DNA from: Gimesia benthica
Lineage (GTDB): Bacteria > Planctomycetota > Planctomycetia > Planctomycetales > Planctomycetaceae
Direction: 5' to 3'
Length of the DNA stretch: 64,000 bases
Assembly (NCBI RefSeq): GCF_009720525.1
Contig: NZ_CP043930.1
Span: forward strand, 5,116,501 to 5,180,500
In this document: positions 39,374 through 48,656 of the stretch, piece after piece
Position numbering within the stretch: position 1 is the stretch's first letter
Layout of the letters: each line of letters begins with the position of its first letter
Notes under the pieces: model-generated
The model's input: only the letters and a program-made list of their open reading frames with translations
Told to the model about the DNA's origin: nothing
Database searches by the model: none
Translations under genes and position numbers: made by a program

Positions 39374-40807
39374 TCATTTCTGCCTGAGAAAGCTCCGCTC
39401 TGTCGCAACCGGATCCGCATCATCCCACCGCTGCAGCCAGGTATGCAGTTCCCCTTTCAGCCGCTTCAACACCGGTGCCATTTCCGGCTTGTCGACGAGA
39501 TTCGCCAGCTCTTCCGGATCAGCCTGACGGTCATACAACGCCCATTCCGGACGATGATGCAGTCGCTGCACCAGTTTGTCCTGGGTCTGACGTTTCGTTT
39601 TTTGAGCTCTGCGGACCCACGAACCCGCGGTGTCTGCGCGGCCCTGTGAGTTACCGGCCTCAAGCCACTTAAGTGCCTGGGTGAGCGTAGTATTGGATGT
39701 GATCTCCTGGTCTGCACGCGGCGACCAGATCAGAGTATAGCGCTGGTCACGGATCGAACGGATCGGAAAAATCCGTTCCCGGTTATCAATGATGTTACAG
39801 TTGGTAAAGGCACCGTAGGCGTATTCATGCACCCTCTGATTGCCGCCTGTCAGGTTGACCCACTGACTGCGTCCATCAAAATCCTGATCGTCAGGCTGGC
39901 CTCCCGCAGCGGTGAGCAGCGTGGGGGCGATGTCTGCCAGCCACATCAGTTGGGAGTTGCGCTTCCCCTCCGGGATGACTCCAGGCAGCGAGACCACAAC
40001 GCCAGTTGCCAGCCCATCATCGAAACAGGTCCACTTGGAAAAAGGAAACGCATTCCCCTGCTCGGAACAGAACAGGACCAGCGTGTTGCTCGTAAGTTGT
40101 TCTTCTTTCAGTACGGTACGCAGCTGTCCCAGCAGATCATCCAGATTGGTGATCTCTGCGTAATGTTGGACCAGTTCTCTGCGATAGGCCCGCGTATCAA
40201 TGGTGTCGGCGTTGAGTGATAATCCCTGCTGATCATATCGGCTGGGGTCACCCGTTGTATAAGGGCCGTGCGCATCATGTGAGGCAACAACCAGGCAGAA
40301 CGGCTGACCCGCTTCGCGGGCGGTCGTCATGTACTCACGCGCCAGCTTGACCGCTTGGGGGTTCGCATTTTCCTGCTTGGACAAACTGCCGACATTGTCG
40401 AAGGGATAGCACTCGTTCGGACCGATGTGACGCTTCCCCAACAGGCCCACACGATAACCCAGCGGTTTCAGATAGTGCGGCAGACTCTTTGTCCCTTTGA
40501 CCGACTTGGAATGATTGGGCATCGCCCGCGTCCGCCAGACAGTGCGACCACTGTAGAGTTCCTGCCGGAAAGGAGCACACATCGCGACGTTGCAGTACAC
40601 GTTGTCCAGTCGCATGCCGTCCCGCGCGAGTTGATCGAGGTGCGGCGTCTGTGCCTGACCACCCCACGGACCCAGGGAATCGCGGTCGATGTCATCGCCC
40701 AGCAGGATCAGAATATTCGGCGGTGCTGCTTCAACGTCAGTTTCTGCAGACCAGGCACAGAACAGTAGCAGTACCAGAATTCCACTCACAACAGGAACGC
40801 GCATCAT
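39374..40807 (-). CDS. Exported sulfatase, second copy
   Basis: A 477-residue sulfatase; the ATG-ATG at 40807 gives the signal peptide (VVSGILVLLLFCAWSAE). Asp38-Asp39 in LILLGDDIDRD and Cys77 in MCAPFRQELYSG (a CxPxR motif) form the active site once Cys is converted to formylglycine. Later, CSEQGNAFPFSKWTC replaces the usual TSDHG region: the metal-binding Asp-Asn/His pair is altered to Glu-Gln. Heparan-sulfatase-like layout (SLPHYLKPLGYRVGLLGKRH). It shares a 131-base gap with the Gfo/Idh gene on the same strand. Confidence 0.88.
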   Translation of the reverse strand: MMRVPVVSGILVLLLFCAWSAETDVEAAPPNILILLGDDIDRDSLGPWGGQAQTPHLDQLARDGMRLDNVYCNVAMCAPFRQELYSGRTVWRTRAMPNHSKSVKGTKSLPHYLKPLGYRVGLLGKRHIGPNECYPFDNVGSLSKQENANPQAVKLAREYMTTAREAGQPFCLVVASHDAHGPYTTGDPSRYDQQGLSLNADTIDTRAYRRELVQHYAEITNLDDLLGQLRTVLKEEQLTSNTLVLFCSEQGNAFPFSKWTCFDDGLATGVVVSLPGVIPEGKRNSQLMWLADIAPTLLTAAGGQPDDQDFDGRSQWVNLTGGNQRVHEYAYGAFTNCNIIDNRERIFPIRSIRDQRYTLIWSPRADQEITSNTTLTQALKWLEAGNSQGRADTAGSWVRRAQKTKRQTQDKLVQRLHHRPEWALYDRQADPEELANLVDKPEMAPVLKRLKGELHTWLQRWDDADPVATERSFLRQK

Positions 40808-40938
40808 CGACCCACCCATGGCTTGAGAACATCTGGAGAAAGATCACCGTAATCCACAAAGCATCCACGGAAAGACGCTCGACCGGATCGCGCAGTGACG
40901 CACAACCCGGTCGAGTCTGTTCCCTGTATCCAGCTGGA

Positions 40939-42309
40939 TTACATGTTGATCTCATACCCCTTGCGGTTTTCGCGGGAGAGGAATGAGTTCGCCTGATCGT
41001 CGCCGATAATCTCGCGTTTCTTCGGATCCCAGTTCAGATCGCGACCGAGACGCATGGCGATATTCGAGAGATGGCAGATTTCCAGCATCCGGTTATGCGA
41101 CCAGACATCCGAAATCGGCTGCTTGCGGGATTTCATTCCCTCAATGAAGTTAGCGGTGTGGTTTTCACTCACTTTGCCGCCATACACAGCTTCAATCGCA
41201 CCGTCTGGCAGCGGATTGTCTTTCAACGCTTCAACGGGGGCACCCACAATCTTGCCCCGGTTGACGAAGAACCGGCCTTTGGTCCCTTCGAACAGAATGC
41301 CGTTATCACCTTCGCTGGTGATAATTATTTCCACATCTTCAGGCATGTCGACCTTGATACGAAAACTCGTGGCGGCATTGTACTGATCGTTGACGACGGG
41401 GTGACCATCTTTGTATTCCACAGGCAGTTCGTAACTGACGGGGGAAATCTTGCTGGGGCCGGTATCGGTGGCCCCCAGTGCCCAGCAGGCGATGTCGACG
41501 TGATGGGCACCCCAGTCGGTCAGCTTACCGCCGGAATACTCATGCCAGTTGCGGAATGAATAGTGACAGTTGCTGTAAAGCGGTACGCCTCCGCCGTAAC
41601 CTTCACGCATTTCAGGCAGAGCACGATAAGCCACTTTTGGAGCTGGTCCCAGCCAGAATTCATAATCCAGGCCTTCAGGAACTTCCGCTTCGGGAATTTT
41701 GGGAGACCCTTCCATGCCATTGATGCCACAGGTCACTTTCTGAACCTTGCCGATCCGACCATCGCGGATCAGGGCAATCGCCTGCAGGAACCGCTGTCCC
41801 GATTCGGATCGCTGCATGGTTCCCACTTGGAACACGCGACCGGTCTGCTTGACCATCTTTTCGATCAGCTTGCCTTCGTCGATGGTCAGCGTTAATGGTT
41901 TTTCGCAGTAAACGTCTTTGCCCGCCAGCATCGCTTCGACGGCGATTTTGGTATGCCAGTGATCGGGAGTCGCAATCATGACAGCATCAATATCCTGACG
42001 ATCGAGCACCTTGCGGTAATCTTTATAAGCGTCCGGTTTTTTATCCTGCTTCTTGACCAGCTTCTCAACGTTGGCACCCAGTACGTTTTCATCCACATCG
42101 GCCAGTGCCGCAAAGTCGGCGAACTTGGTTGATTTGTTGGTGATCGCCCAGCCCTGGTTGCGCAGACCAATGGTCGCAAACACCGGACGTTCGTTGGGGG
42201 ACTCATATCCCATGGCCCGATTGAGCGAAGGGCTCAGGATACCGGCAGCACCCGCAAAGGCGACTCCCTGGATAAAATTGCGGCGCGACATTTTTTGAGA
42301 AGTTGACAT
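40939..42309 (-). CDS. TAT-exported Gfo/Idh/MocA oxidoreductase
   Basis: A 456-residue NAD(P)-dependent sugar oxidoreductase family member. The start at 42309 follows AGAGGA. A twin-arginine signal (SRRNFIQGVAFAGAAGIL) shows it is exported with cofactor bound. The Rossmann domain carries IGLRNQGWAITNKS, then DAVMIATPDHWHTKIAVEAM and the family motif DVYCEKPL. The C-terminal domain has DWGAHHVDIACWALG, including the catalytic-site His. Substrates are usually sugars, inositols or glycosides. Planctomycetes hold many exported copies. Next to a sulfatase, it may handle sugars freed from sulfated glycans. Confidence 0.92.
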   Translation of the reverse strand: MSTSQKMSRRNFIQGVAFAGAAGILSPSLNRAMGYESPNERPVFATIGLRNQGWAITNKSTKFADFAALADVDENVLGANVEKLVKKQDKKPDAYKDYRKVLDRQDIDAVMIATPDHWHTKIAVEAMLAGKDVYCEKPLTLTIDEGKLIEKMVKQTGRVFQVGTMQRSESGQRFLQAIALIRDGRIGKVQKVTCGINGMEGSPKIPEAEVPEGLDYEFWLGPAPKVAYRALPEMREGYGGGVPLYSNCHYSFRNWHEYSGGKLTDWGAHHVDIACWALGATDTGPSKISPVSYELPVEYKDGHPVVNDQYNAATSFRIKVDMPEDVEIIITSEGDNGILFEGTKGRFFVNRGKIVGAPVEALKDNPLPDGAIEAVYGGKVSENHTANFIEGMKSRKQPISDVWSHNRMLEICHLSNIAMRLGRDLNWDPKKREIIGDDQANSFLSRENRKGYEINM

Positions 42310-42677
42310 TCAGTGAAATCCTCTTGGAGAAATTAAACGGAAATAGAAGTTCTGCAGATAAATACAGGCTCAAACTGTTCGCGTACGAGACGGAACAGGG
42401 ACCCTGTGGGGATCATAAATTGTAGCTGATGCCCTAACCTGAGTACACAGTAATCATTGTCTGACAGAAGTGAAGCCAGGTCCTGAAATCAACTTTGGAA
42501 CAGTCTATTCTGGATTCGGGCCACTCCCTCAGGAATATTCGAAGTACCATCATAGCTCGACGACTTTTCTAAAAAAACTTTCCAATTTCAATGCCAAGTT
42601 TTTATCATGAAAGACAGTGTACGACTGCTTATTTCTTCGTGATCGGGATCAGACCTCTCCTGACCGTGACAGTTAAA
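42310..42677. other. Divergent promoter region between Gfo/Idh and dienelactone hydrolase genes
   Basis: This 368-base gap separates two divergent genes. I see no gene and no strong hairpin. Promoters for both directions are expected here, but I could not fix a -35/-10 pair with confidence. Confidence 0.4.
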
Positions 42678-43589
42678 ATGAAAGACCCTTCCATGGAACG
42701 TAAATCCGCATCTGAATTCGATCAGAAAGTTCTGGACCTCTACGACGACTATGCCCACGGCCGACTCAATCGACGGGATTATATTAAACAACTCGGTGCC
42801 TTCGCTGTTGGAGGCCTGACAGTGGAAGGCCTGCTGGCCAGTCTCTCTCCCAACTACAGCTGGGCCGAACAGGTCAAGCCTGATGACCCACGCATTAAGA
42901 CCGAACGCATCACCTACGACTCCCCCGACGGAGCCGGCAAAATGAAGGGCCTGCTGGCCTGGCCCGCAAAGGGAGAAAAATTCCCCGCGGTCCTCGTGAT
43001 TCATGAAAACCGGGGCCTGAATCCCTACATCGAAGACGTGGCCCGCCGCCTCGCTGCACAGGGTTTTCTGGCACTGGCTCCCGACGCTTTAACGCCCCTG
43101 GGTGGTTATCCCGGTAACGATGACGAAGGCCGCACCATGCAGCGGAAACGGGAACCTGAAAAAATGAAGGAGGATTTCGTCGCAGCCGCGAAACTGCTCG
43201 ACAAACATGACAAGTCCACGGGCAAGGTCGGCGTGGTTGGTTTCTGCTTCGGTGGGGGCATGGTCTATCAGGTGGCTCTCGAACTTCCCGACGTCGTCGA
43301 TGCCGGCGTCCCCTACTATGGTCGTCAGCCCGATGCTGCCGAGGTTCCCAAACTCAAGACGCCCCTGCAGATTCACAACGCATCACTGGATCGACGCATC
43401 ATGGCTGGTGCTCCCGAACTGGAAGCCGCTCTGAAAAAGAACGACAAACCGTTCGAGGCCTATGTCTACGAAGGCGCGAATCACGGCTTCCATAACGACA
43501 CCACTCCCCGCTACGACGAGAAGTCCGCAGAACTCGCCTGGAAACGAACGATCGACTTCTTCAAGAAACAGCTCGGGGAACAGAGCTAA
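42678..43589 (+). CDS. Dienelactone hydrolase family protein
   Basis: A 303-residue alpha/beta hydrolase. The ATG at 42678 (or 42693) precedes a helical region that ends in a membrane or TAT-like stretch ([18 protein letters not shown]). The catalytic triad is readable: Cys190 in GFCFGGG, Asp238 in ASLDRRI and His269 in ANHGFHND. The conserved HENRG loop follows the first strand ([18 protein letters not shown]). These enzymes open lactones and related esters. The reading frame extends upstream to 42591 without conserved features. Confidence 0.88.
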   Translation: MKDPSMERKSASEFDQKVLDLYDDYAHGRLNRRDYIKQLGAFAVGGLTVEGLLASLSPNYSWAEQVKPDDPRIKTERITYDSPDGAGKMKGLLAWPAKGEKFPAVLVIHENRGLNPYIEDVARRLAAQGFLALAPDALTPLGGYPGNDDEGRTMQRKREPEKMKEDFVAAAKLLDKHDKSTGKVGVVGFCFGGGMVYQVALELPDVVDAGVPYYGRQPDAAEVPKLKTPLQIHNASLDRRIMAGAPELEAALKKNDKPFEAYVYEGANHGFHNDTTPRYDEKSAELAWKRTIDFFKKQLGEQS

Positions 43590-43623
43590 GTAAAACTCGG
43601 CGACCAATGAAGGTGCAGCGTTT

Positions 43624-44148
43624 GTGAGACGGATTACTCTGAATCGCCCCAACAGGAAACTGAGAGGGGTACGGCGTCATTTACGAAGCCTGACGAAGTG
43701 GGCAGATCTGATTCATTTTGAAAATGATCTTCGACCGGGGGAGAAGTATGTTAACTTCAAAGTCCCACTCCCCGCTGCACTGGTCGAAGGGCCGCGGTCG
43801 CGACATCGTCTACAGGCAGACGTGATTTCACAGTTACTGCGGGCAGCCGAGAAACTGGCCAGGCAACAACCACCTGAGAATAGCCAATTCTACCGGGTGG
43901 CAGTCCTGTTGACTTTGCCTAACCTGTTTGCAAGTGAAGTCACTCTGTTTTTTGATGAAGACTATTTCCACGGATTCCTCTACGAGAACAGTCTCCCCGA
44001 CTCGCAGCGCCCCAGTCAGCTCTATGCAGTTAAGATTCCGGAGATATTTGATATCGAGTGTGGCTGCCTGGTCTCATACACGGATGACGAGTATGTCTAT
44101 CGCAGCCATCATTGGACGATTACTGCTTCAACCCCACATCAGATCTGA
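43624..44148 (+). CDS. DUF3916-like protein
   Basis: A 174-residue soluble protein starting with GTG at 43624. The middle (RVAVLLTLPNLFASEVTLFF then DEDYFHGFLYEN) matches the core pattern of DUF3916, a small family with conserved strands and a YFxGF motif. The basic N-terminus (RKLRGVRRHLRSL) also fits the family opening. Function unknown. It lies 34 bases after the hydrolase gene and 67 before the next unknown gene, so it may be in one transcript with both. DUF3916 members sometimes occur near secreted-toxin islands; nothing of that kind is seen here. Confidence 0.6.
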   Translation: MRRITLNRPNRKLRGVRRHLRSLTKWADLIHFENDLRPGEKYVNFKVPLPAALVEGPRSRHRLQADVISQLLRAAEKLARQQPPENSQFYRVAVLLTLPNLFASEVTLFFDEDYFHGFLYENSLPDSQRPSQLYAVKIPEIFDIECGCLVSYTDDEYVYRSHHWTITASTPHQI

Positions 44149-44215
44149 ATTCTTTTTTGCCAGTAGTTGACCAGGCTGTTCATCCAGTCGTAGCGAAAGT
44201 ATCGAAGAGCCCGTG

Positions 44216-44698
44216 ATGCATCGATTTTATCACATCGAAGAAGTTGACGGCGTTTTCGAAACGGTGTTACCACCCTTCGATCACACAGCCTGGCCAGATA
44301 TTGTGCCGGAACAGGGATACGTCTGGATCAGTAACCCCGGCCTCGAAATCGCAGGGAAATTGGATTCCATCCTCTCCCAGGCACTTTTTCAGACAGACGC
44401 GATCGACTTAAGAAGTGCCATTCATCGGCTGGAATTCGATGTCTCAATTCCCGCCGCTGATTTTTTACACTTTGCCGAATCGAAGTTCACTCAGGGCATC
44501 GATTTCATCCTCAGTGAAAAACATCAACCTGCGGAATTTCAATGGTCCTTCCTGCCCCGGCACAGCTGGCCAGACATCTTGGCACAGAACCAGATCACCC
44601 TTGTCTTTCACAGGCCAGCCGGTGGAGAACCTTCAAAAATCATCTCGCCATTTGGGGACATATTGAAAAAGATCATCGACCGGATTTCCAGTCGATGA
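44216..44698 (+). CDS. Unknown soluble protein
   Basis: A 160-residue protein starting ATG at 44216 (a GTG one codon earlier is less likely). It has no signal peptide or membrane helix. Visible features are aromatic segments (FYHIEEVDGVF, GYVWISNPGLEIAGKL) and a C-terminal amphipathic helix (FGDILKKIIDRISS). I recognise no family. It follows the DUF3916-like gene by 67 bases and ends before the convergent RND-methyltransferase gene. Confidence 0.5.
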   Translation: MHRFYHIEEVDGVFETVLPPFDHTAWPDIVPEQGYVWISNPGLEIAGKLDSILSQALFQTDAIDLRSAIHRLEFDVSIPAADFLHFAESKFTQGIDFILSEKHQPAEFQWSFLPRHSWPDILAQNQITLVFHRPAGGEPSKIISPFGDILKKIIDRISSR

Positions 44699-44789
44699 TC
44701 GATAGGTTTGCCTCAACTCAATGTAATCGCGATGATTCCAGCTTATGTGTCGCAACCAATAGCGTGACTCAAGTGGCTTGATCGGCCAC

Positions 44790-47700
44790 TTAAACCCGCT
44801 GAGTCACAGCAAACAACGCGTGCGGTCCCCCTTCCGAGAAGTGGGTGTCCGCGTCTTCCCGCGTGACGAAACGACAGTCAACGATCAACTGCACCTGCCA
44901 GCCCTCCTGGAAGGTGTTACGCAGTTCTTCGCTGCTCACGCGTCGCGGTCCTTCGCCGGCAGGCTCCTTGTCGCTGAAGCACTGCAGATAAAGCGTCGCC
45001 CCCGGTTCCATCACCTGGGCCAGTTCACTCAGGTAACGCACACGATCTTCATTCGAGAGAATGTGGAAGAATCCACAGTCAAGTACATTGTCAAACAGCT
45101 GATTCAACTCTGAAAGCTGCAATGCGTTCTGTTGCAGGAACGTTGCCCGCAGGCCCCGTTCGGTTGCCTTACGATTGGCTTCCGCAATTGGGTCTGCCAG
45201 CAGATCAATACCGGTCACTTCGCAATCCTGAGCTGCGAAGAACAGCGCATTCTCTCCCGTACCACAGCCGACGTCCAGCACGCTGCCCCGGATCCGGTCC
45301 GCCACATTTACAAACTCCGGCTGCGGTTCACCAATGTCCCAGGGAGGTCTCTCTTCCGCGTACATCTGTTCGAAGTTCTCAGCGGGAGTGGTCTCTCGGT
45401 CAACCGGACCAGGGGAAGTGGAGTCGGAACTGTTCGCATTAGACTGGCTGCGGGAAACATGTTCGTCGGACGGTAACATCGCATTGGACTCCTGGTTCAA
45501 AACAGCAGTATCCCCACCGGCCACTGCAGGCTTACGGGAGAACCGCCGCAGCACCACGTAGAAGACCGGGGTCAGGAACAGACCAAACAGGGTAACTCCC
45601 AGCATACCACTGAAGACCGCGGTCCCCAATACCCGTCGCATTTCAAAACCGGCACCAGTGGCGATGAGCAACGGAATCACACCCAGAATGAAGGAGAACG
45701 CCGTCATCAGAATCGGCCGCAGTCGTAAGCGACAGGCCGCGACAGCGGCTTCAAACCGGTCCTTACCCGCATCTTCTTCCGCCTTGGCGAATTCCACGAT
45801 CAGAATCGCATTCTTACAGGCCAGACCCACGAGTACGATGAATCCGATCTGCGTCAGAATGTTATTGTCCATGCCACGGAACCAGATACCCATGATGCCG
45901 AACAGCAGACACAAAGGCACAATCAGAATGATGGCCAGTGGCAACAGCCAGCTTTCGTACTGGGCTGACAGCGTGAGGAATACAAACAGCACCGCCAGCG
46001 GGAACAGGAATACAATCGTATTTCCTGCCTGCCGTTCCTGGAATGCGAGTTCAGTCCACGCATAACCAAATCCAGGCGGGAGACTCTGTTCCGCCAGCTG
46101 TTCCATCGTTGTCAGCGACTGTCCCGTACTGAAACCCGGTACGGTATCACCATTCAGGTCAGCGGCAGGGAACAGGTTGTACCGCACCAGGCGGTCCGGT
46201 CCCGCGGTTCGCTTCAACTGCACCACCGAACCCAGCGGGATGCTCGTTCCCCGGGCACTGCGGGTGCGCAGGCGGAGAATGTCACTCGGTTCGTCACGGA
46301 ACTCAGGTTCCGCCTGTGCCGTTACGCGATACGTACGCCCCAGGAAGTTAAAGTCATTCACGTACACCGAGCCCAGGTAGACTTCCAGCGCATCGAAAAC
46401 GTTGTTAATCGGAATATCGAGCATCTGTGCCTTGGTCCGGTCCACCTCCGCATAAATCTGAGGCACGCTCGTCCGGAAGTTTGAATAGACCTGCACCAGC
46501 CCGGGCTGTTGATTGGCTTCCGCCACCATTCGCTCGGTGACCTGGTTGAGGGCTGCCACGCCGGCGCCACTCTGGTCCTGCACGTACATTTTATATCCGC
46601 CACCACGACCGATCCCACGGACCGGGGGCGGGGGAATGATGAAGATCTGCGCTTCATTGATTGAAGAGACCTCACGCCGCAGGTCCCCGATAATCGCATC
46701 CAGGTTCCGTCCCCGCTTGGCCCGCTCCTTGGCATCTTCCAGCGGGAGGAACGTCACCGCGGCGTTGGGACTGATCGTAAACGTCGATCCCGACAAGCCG
46801 GCAATCCCGACGGAATGTGCGACACCATCGATCTCACTCCCGATTTGCGCAACCTGTCTGGTAACCACATCGGTTCGCGACAGCGAAGCACCGTCGGGCA
46901 GCCGGATACTGACAATCAGATATCCCTGGTCCTGGGCAGGGATGAATCCTGACGGGACCATACCAAAGCTGTACCAGGTCGCCACCAACAGGCCGCCATA
47001 CAGTATCAGCGAGAGTGCCGACACACGAATGATTCGGGAAATGAAGCCCGCATAAACGTTTCCTGTGAAGTCAAAAAAGCGATTGAACCCTCGGAAAAAC
47101 CAGCCGAAGAAGAAGTCGACGAATTTCCCCATCTTATTCCGTTCAGCATTCTTCGGCTTGAGCAGCAACGCACACAGAGCCGGGCTCAAGGTCAGCGACA
47201 CGAATGTTGAAAACGCGGTCGAGATGGCAATCGTCATCGCGAACTGTCTATAAAAGCGACCACTCATGCTCGGTACGAACATGGTCGGCACGAACACGGC
47301 AATCAGCACCAGGGTTGTCGCGATCAGCGCAGAGCCGACCTCGTCCATCGCTTTATGTGTGGCTTCGCGCGGCGAATAACCATCGCCGATCAGACGTTCC
47401 ACGTTCTCCACCACCACGATGGCATCATCCACCACAATCCCGATCGCGAGCACCAGCCCGAACAGCGAGAGCGTATTCAACGAAACGCCCAGCACCTGCA
47501 TCGCGGCAAATGTTCCGATCAACGAAATGGGAATCGCGATCACGGGAATGATCGTCGGTCGCCAGCCGTGCAGGAACAGGAACACGGTCAGCACCACCAG
47601 CGCAGTTGTGATATAGAGAGTTTCAAACACCTCCGCGATGGACTCTTCTACGTAGTCGGTCGGGTTGTATGCAATCTCGTAGCCTACCCCTTCAGGGAAG

Positions 47701-48656
47701 TCCTTATTCAGATTGGCCATGGTCTGCTTCACTTCGGCTGCAGCATCCACCGCATTCGTACCGGGCCGCTGATAAATCAGAATCGCCACCGCCGGCTTTC
47801 CGTCCAGATAACTGATACGCGAATAATCCTGGGCTCCCAGTTCAATCCGGGCCACATCATTCAGACGCGTCACGCGACCATCATCGCCCCGTTTCACGAT
47901 GATATCGCCGAACTCGCTCTCTTCGCGCAGACGTCCCTGGGTGGTGACGTTCAATTGAAAGTCACCAGAGGCATCAATGGGAGGCTGACCAATCACACCA
48001 GCCGCCACCTGTGCATTCTGTTGACGGATCTCCGAAACGATGTCGCCCACGGTCAGACCCACGTGCGTCATCTTCTCAATATCGAGCCAGATGCGCATTG
48101 AGTATTCGTTACCACCGGCGACACGAATATCCCCCACACCATCCAGACGCATCAACGCGTCGCGAATGCGCAGGAAGGCGAAGTTACTGATATAAAGCTG
48201 ATCCCGGCTATTATCAGGTGAGTTCAAGTGGACCACCATCAGCATATCGGGAATCTGTTTGCGAGTGGTCACACCAATCTGGCGCACCGCTTCAGGCAGA
48301 CGCGCTTCTGCAACCGCGACCCGGTTCTGTACCAGCACCTGCGCGTCATCGAGGTTGGTTCCCAGCTGAAACGTGACGGTCAGCTGCATGGTACCGTCAC
48401 TACTCGAGGACGATTCCATATACAGCATGTTGTCCACGCCGTTCATTTCCTGTTCGATCGGCGTCGCCACCGTATCCGCGATCACCTGGGGCGTCGCACC
48501 GGGATAACTGGCGCGAACCACAATCGTCGGCGGTGCCACATCGGGATACTGGGAGACCGGCAATGAGAAGTACGCCAGACCTCCTACCAGAACCACGATG
48601 AAGGAGAGCACCGACGCAAAAATGGGGCGTTCAATAAAGAAATGGGGGAACTTCAT
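44790..48656 (-). CDS. RND multidrug pump fused to a SAM-dependent methyltransferase
   Basis: A 1288-residue protein. The ATG at 48656 overlaps the adaptor stop (ATGA) and starts the family sequence MKFPHFFIERPIFASVLSF. Residues 1 to about 1040 are a complete AcrB/HAE1-type RND pump: PVSQYPDVAPPTIVV, the proton relay GIVVDDAIVVVENVERL, twelve membrane helices and a final FGLFLTPVFYVVLRRF. A Ser/Asn/Asp-rich linker (about 1041-1092) leads to a class I methyltransferase of about 195 residues: FEQMYAEERPPWDIGEPQPE (about 1095-1114), the SAM-binding VLDVGCGTGENALFFA (from 1126) and the acidic loop VTGIDLLAD. AcrB proteins normally end near 1040. The tail is predicted to lie in the cytoplasm, next to the pump's inner face. 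Confidence 0.92.
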   Translation of the reverse strand: MKFPHFFIERPIFASVLSFIVVLVGGLAYFSLPVSQYPDVAPPTIVVRASYPGATPQVIADTVATPIEQEMNGVDNMLYMESSSSSDGTMQLTVTFQLGTNLDDAQVLVQNRVAVAEARLPEAVRQIGVTTRKQIPDMLMVVHLNSPDNSRDQLYISNFAFLRIRDALMRLDGVGDIRVAGGNEYSMRIWLDIEKMTHVGLTVGDIVSEIRQQNAQVAAGVIGQPPIDASGDFQLNVTTQGRLREESEFGDIIVKRGDDGRVTRLNDVARIELGAQDYSRISYLDGKPAVAILIYQRPGTNAVDAAAEVKQTMANLNKDFPEGVGYEIAYNPTDYVEESIAEVFETLYITTALVVLTVFLFLHGWRPTIIPVIAIPISLIGTFAAMQVLGVSLNTLSLFGLVLAIGIVVDDAIVVVENVERLIGDGYSPREATHKAMDEVGSALIATTLVLIAVFVPTMFVPSMSGRFYRQFAMTIAISTAFSTFVSLTLSPALCALLLKPKNAERNKMGKFVDFFFGWFFRGFNRFFDFTGNVYAGFISRIIRVSALSLILYGGLLVATWYSFGMVPSGFIPAQDQGYLIVSIRLPDGASLSRTDVVTRQVAQIGSEIDGVAHSVGIAGLSGSTFTISPNAAVTFLPLEDAKERAKRGRNLDAIIGDLRREVSSINEAQIFIIPPPPVRGIGRGGGYKMYVQDQSGAGVAALNQVTERMVAEANQQPGLVQVYSNFRTSVPQIYAEVDRTKAQMLDIPINNVFDALEVYLGSVYVNDFNFLGRTYRVTAQAEPEFRDEPSDILRLRTRSARGTSIPLGSVVQLKRTAGPDRLVRYNLFPAADLNGDTVPGFSTGQSLTTMEQLAEQSLPPGFGYAWTELAFQERQAGNTIVFLFPLAVLFVFLTLSAQYESWLLPLAIILIVPLCLLFGIMGIWFRGMDNNILTQIGFIVLVGLACKNAILIVEFAKAEEDAGKDRFEAAVAACRLRLRPILMTAFSFILGVIPLLIATGAGFEMRRVLGTAVFSGMLGVTLFGLFLTPVFYVVLRRFSRKPAVAGGDTAVLNQESNAMLPSDEHVSRSQSNANSSDSTSPGPVDRETTPAENFEQMYAEERPPWDIGEPQPEFVNVADRIRGSVLDVGCGTGENALFFAAQDCEVTGIDLLADPIAEANRKATERGLRATFLQQNALQLSELNQLFDNVLDCGFFHILSNEDRVRYLSELAQVMEPGATLYLQCFSDKEPAGEGPRRVSSEELRNTFQEGWQVQLIVDCRFVTREDADTHFSEGGPHALFAVTQRV

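Noticed and set aside
44790-45500. Possibility that the methyltransferase is a separate gene after the RND pump
   Set aside because: The frame is open from the pump through the linker; no stop or new ribosome-binding site is seen. An internal Met exists (NAMLPSDEH) but separate translation cannot be shown.
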